This document shows, one piece after another, positions 5,923 through 6,640 of a stretch of DNA of 6,640 bases. Below the pieces are notes generated by a model that was not told where the DNA came from, searched no databases, and saw only the letters and a list, made by a program, of their open reading frames with translations. Source of the stretch: DATLNF01 sp035536235 (lineage in GTDB: Bacteria; Actinomycetota; Actinomycetes; BP-191); the NCBI GenBank assembly GCA_035536235.1, contig DATLOQ010000037.1, positions 1 through 6,640 of the forward strand, written 5' to 3'. Numbering within the stretch: position 1 is the first letter of the stretch; every line of letters starts with the position of its first letter. Both the position numbers and the translations under genes were made by a program.

Positions 5923-6640
5923 TCAGGTGCGCTGGGTCATCGAGTAGCGGAGCTTGGCCATCATGTTCTCGGCCGCCGGGACGATGCCGCTCTCGGCGAA
6001 GAGCTCGTCCACGCGACCGGCCAGCGCTGCCGGCTCCCACGGGGCGCCGGAGTTCTCCACGACGGCGACTGAGGTATAGGGGCGATATAGCTCCACCGCG
6101 TCACCCTGCACGCCGAAGACCTTGCCGCTGATGTGGCTCGACGCGTCGGAGCAGAGGAAGACCACCATCGGCGCGACGTTGTCCGGGTGCCAGAAGTCGA
6201 AGCCGTCGTCGCCGCCCTCGATGGCGCCGTACGCCCCCTCGGTCATCCGGGTGCGCGCGGCTGGGGCAATCGCGTTGCAGGTGACGCCGTAGCGGGCCAT
6301 CTCCATCGCGACGATCGTGGAGAACGTGGCGATGCCGGCCTTGGCCGCGCCGTAGTTGGTCTGGCCGAAGTTGCCCAGCAGGCCGCTGGAGCTGGTCGTG
6401 CAGACCACGTGGCCGTTGCGCCCCTGGTCTTTCCACCACGCGCAGGCCGCGTGGGTCGCCGCGTAGTGCCCGCGCAAGTGCACCGCGATGACGGAGTCCC
6501 ACTCCTCCGGCGTCATCGTGGCCAGCGTGCGGTCGCGCAGGATGCCGGCGTTGTTGACCAGCGCGTCGAGCCGGCCGAGCTGCTCGACGGCGGCGCGCAC
6601 GATGCCCTGCCCGTGCTCGATCTCGCTGGCGTCGCCGAGG
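5923..6640 (-). CDS. HSD17B4/MFE-2-like short-chain dehydrogenase, N-terminus beyond the window
   Basis: This is an NAD(P)-dependent short-chain dehydrogenase/reductase, most like the (3R)-hydroxyacyl-CoA dehydrogenase domain of HSD17B4/MFE-2, which oxidises 3-hydroxyacyl-CoA in fatty acid or sterol side-chain beta-oxidation in the cytoplasm. The frame is open to the right edge, so the GTG at 6600 is not the start. The cofactor-binding glycine motif and roughly 75-85 residues lie outside the window. What remains shows LVNNAGI, VHLRGHY, TSSSGLLGNFGQTNYGAAKAG (Tyr codon at 6354-6352, Lys codon at 6342-6340, catalytic Ser 13 residues before Tyr), NAIAPAARTRMTEG and a family-like C-terminal tail. 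VHLRG and GNFGQTNY closely match my memory of HSD17B4. The usual Asn of classical SDRs is His here, which is normal for this subgroup. The stop is TGA at 5925-5923. The gene converges on the transglycosylase and belongs to another unit. The exact substrate is unknown. Confidence 0.92.
   Translation of the reverse strand, partial: LGDASEIEHGQGIVRAAVEQLGRLDALVNNAGILRDRTLATMTPEEWDSVIAVHLRGHYAATHAACAWWKDQGRNGHVVCTTSSSGLLGNFGQTNYGAAKAGIATFSTIVAMEMARYGVTCNAIAPAARTRMTEGAYGAIEGGDDGFDFWHPDNVAPMVVFLCSDASSHISGKVFGVQGDAVELYRPYTSVAVVENSGAPWEPAALAGRVDELFAESGIVPAAENMMAKLRYSMTQRT

Overview
The window is about 70% G+C or higher, uses GTG as well as ATG starts, packs genes with stop/start overlaps, and favours C or G at third codon positions. 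Together with the protein families present, this points to a high-GC actinobacterium. A Nocardioides-like member of the Propionibacteriales is my best guess, but that is inference from style and not a database result. I saw no tRNA, rRNA, insertion sequence, CRISPR array or phage gene.

Layout from left to right. (1) On the minus strand, a DUF4446 membrane-anchored coiled-coil protein (296-787) is followed by a lipoprotein that runs off the left edge (1-296). The two share one base of stop and start (TGATG). (2) A 117-bp divergent gap (788-904) separates them from a plus-strand operon. (3) The operon is larB (905-1699), larC (1696-2874) and a channel-like membrane protein (2871-4013), joined by ATGA and GTGA overlaps. 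(4) After 64 bp comes a secreted multidomain lytic transglycosylase (4078-5811) on the same strand. (5) A 111-bp convergent gap holds a long inverted repeat, probably a two-way terminator. (6) A short-chain dehydrogenase of the HSD17B4/MFE-2 type (5923-6640, minus) runs off the right edge without its N-terminus.

LarB and LarC carry out the first and last steps of making the nickel-pincer nucleotide (NPN), the cofactor of lactate racemase LarA and related enzymes. LarB carboxylates and hydrolyses nicotinic acid adenine dinucleotide. LarC inserts nickel into the sulfurated product. The middle enzyme, LarE, and any LarA-type client are not in the window.

The most unusual point is that the third gene of the lar operon, translationally coupled to larC, encodes an unrecognised protein with a pore-loop-like layout: helix, helix, re-entrant-like segment with TLGFA, helix. 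A role in nickel or ion handling is possible but unproven. The transglycosylase and the dehydrogenase look unrelated in function to the lar genes.
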